This document shows, piece after piece, positions 63,874 through 64,000 of a stretch of DNA of 64,000 nt. How positions within the stretch are numbered: position 1 is the first letter of the stretch; each line of letters starts with the position of its first letter. Below the pieces are notes generated by a model, which was given only the letters and a program-made list of their open reading frames with translations, was not told the DNA's origin and searched no databases. The stretch comes from Wocania arenilitoris (GTDB lineage: Bacteria > Bacteroidota > Bacteroidia > Flavobacteriales > Flavobacteriaceae). The stretch is from positions 62,001 to 126,000 of the forward strand of contig NZ_JAKKDU010000011.1 of NCBI RefSeq assembly GCF_021728535.1, read 5' to 3'. Made by a program: the position numbers and the translations under genes.

Positions 63874-64000
63874 TTAAGGTTTTGTAAAATCCCACCCATT
63901 CCCTAAAATAAAAAACAGTATTTTATGAGCCTTTTTTTCAATACCTTTTCTAATTAGTTTGTAAGCTTTGTTTATATGATATTCAACAGTTTTTATAGAA
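63874..64000 (-). CDS. ECF/FecI-like sigma factor, C-terminal end (cut by window edge)
   Basis: The minus strand entering from the right edge encodes SIKTVEYHINKAYKLIRKGI, then EKKAHKILFFILGNGWDFTK before a TAA at 63874. The SxKTVExHINKAxKxLR pattern is the recognition helix of sigma region 4 in the Bacteroidota ECF sigma family, which usually pairs with an anti-sigma factor and a SusC-type transporter. The start and any partner lie outside the window. Confidence 0.75.
   Translation of the reverse strand, partial: SIKTVEYHINKAYKLIRKGIEKKAHKILFFILGNGWDFTKP

Overview
The window looks like a chromosomal segment of a marine-type member of the Flavobacteriaceae (Bacteroidota). The DNA is AT-rich, many exported proteins carry lipoprotein signals, there is a SusC/SusD pair, many glycoside hydrolases and sulfatase/phosphatase genes, and a FecI-type sigma-factor tail. 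No rRNA, tRNA or CRISPR array was seen.

Layout. (1) 1-6000 is ordinary backbone: the start of an ABC ATPase, an S9 prolyl oligopeptidase whose lipoprotein leader is out of frame, an M28 peptidase and a TonB-plug/macroglobulin-type outer-membrane protein. (2) 6000-7600 is a scar: only the C-terminal part of aspartate-semialdehyde dehydrogenase remains, joined to an IS5-type transposase fragment, followed by an AraC regulator. A mutated copy of part of that AraC gene lies in inverted orientation at 63.2-63.7 kb, so about 56 kb is bracketed by an inverted repeat. (3) 7.8-16.3 kb (+ strand) is a sulfated-glycan module, visibly richer in G/C: an (alpha/alpha)-toroid glycosidase-like lipoprotein, an S1 sulfatase, an AGE-family epimerase, an MFS sugar porter and a GH97. 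(4) 16.3-28.2 kb is a gene graveyard mixed with intact genes: a PI-PLC-like enzyme, GH20 and GH29 are intact, while an MFS tail, a GH3, another hydrolase, an SSS symporter and a myo-inositol oxygenase are broken; ISAs1-type and IS630-type elements sit here. (5) 28.3-42.4 kb (- strand) is a SusC/SusD locus with two intact GH92 alpha-mannosidases, a GH92 remnant, a PA14-bearing phosphodiesterase, a membrane acetyltransferase of the HGSNAT type and an unknown secreted protein. (6) 42.7-55.3 kb (- strand) is a complete myo-inositol catabolic operon (iolJ-B-C-A-E-G-D) followed by an SSS symporter, a HAD phosphatase and a calcineurin-like phosphoesterase. (7) 55.4-58.8 kb holds a LacI regulator, a divergent phosphodiesterase/alkaline phosphatase fusion, and an endonuclease/exonuclease/phosphatase gene broken by IS630 sequence. 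(8) 59.2-64 kb holds IS remnants, a second GH29, a TIM-barrel lipoprotein, AraC genes and the end of an ECF sigma factor.

How it fits together. Three near-identical TGCAAA-NN-TTTGCA palindromes lie in front of susC, in front of iolJ, and between lacI and the phosphatase fusion gene. They tie mannoside import and hydrolysis, phosphate-ester removal and inositol breakdown into one probable LacI regulon. The most interesting reading, which is inference, is a utilisation locus for an inositol-containing mannosylated phospho-glycolipid, such as a GPI-type anchor, mannosyl-inositol phosphoceramide or phosphatidylinositol mannoside, rather than for a plain polysaccharide.
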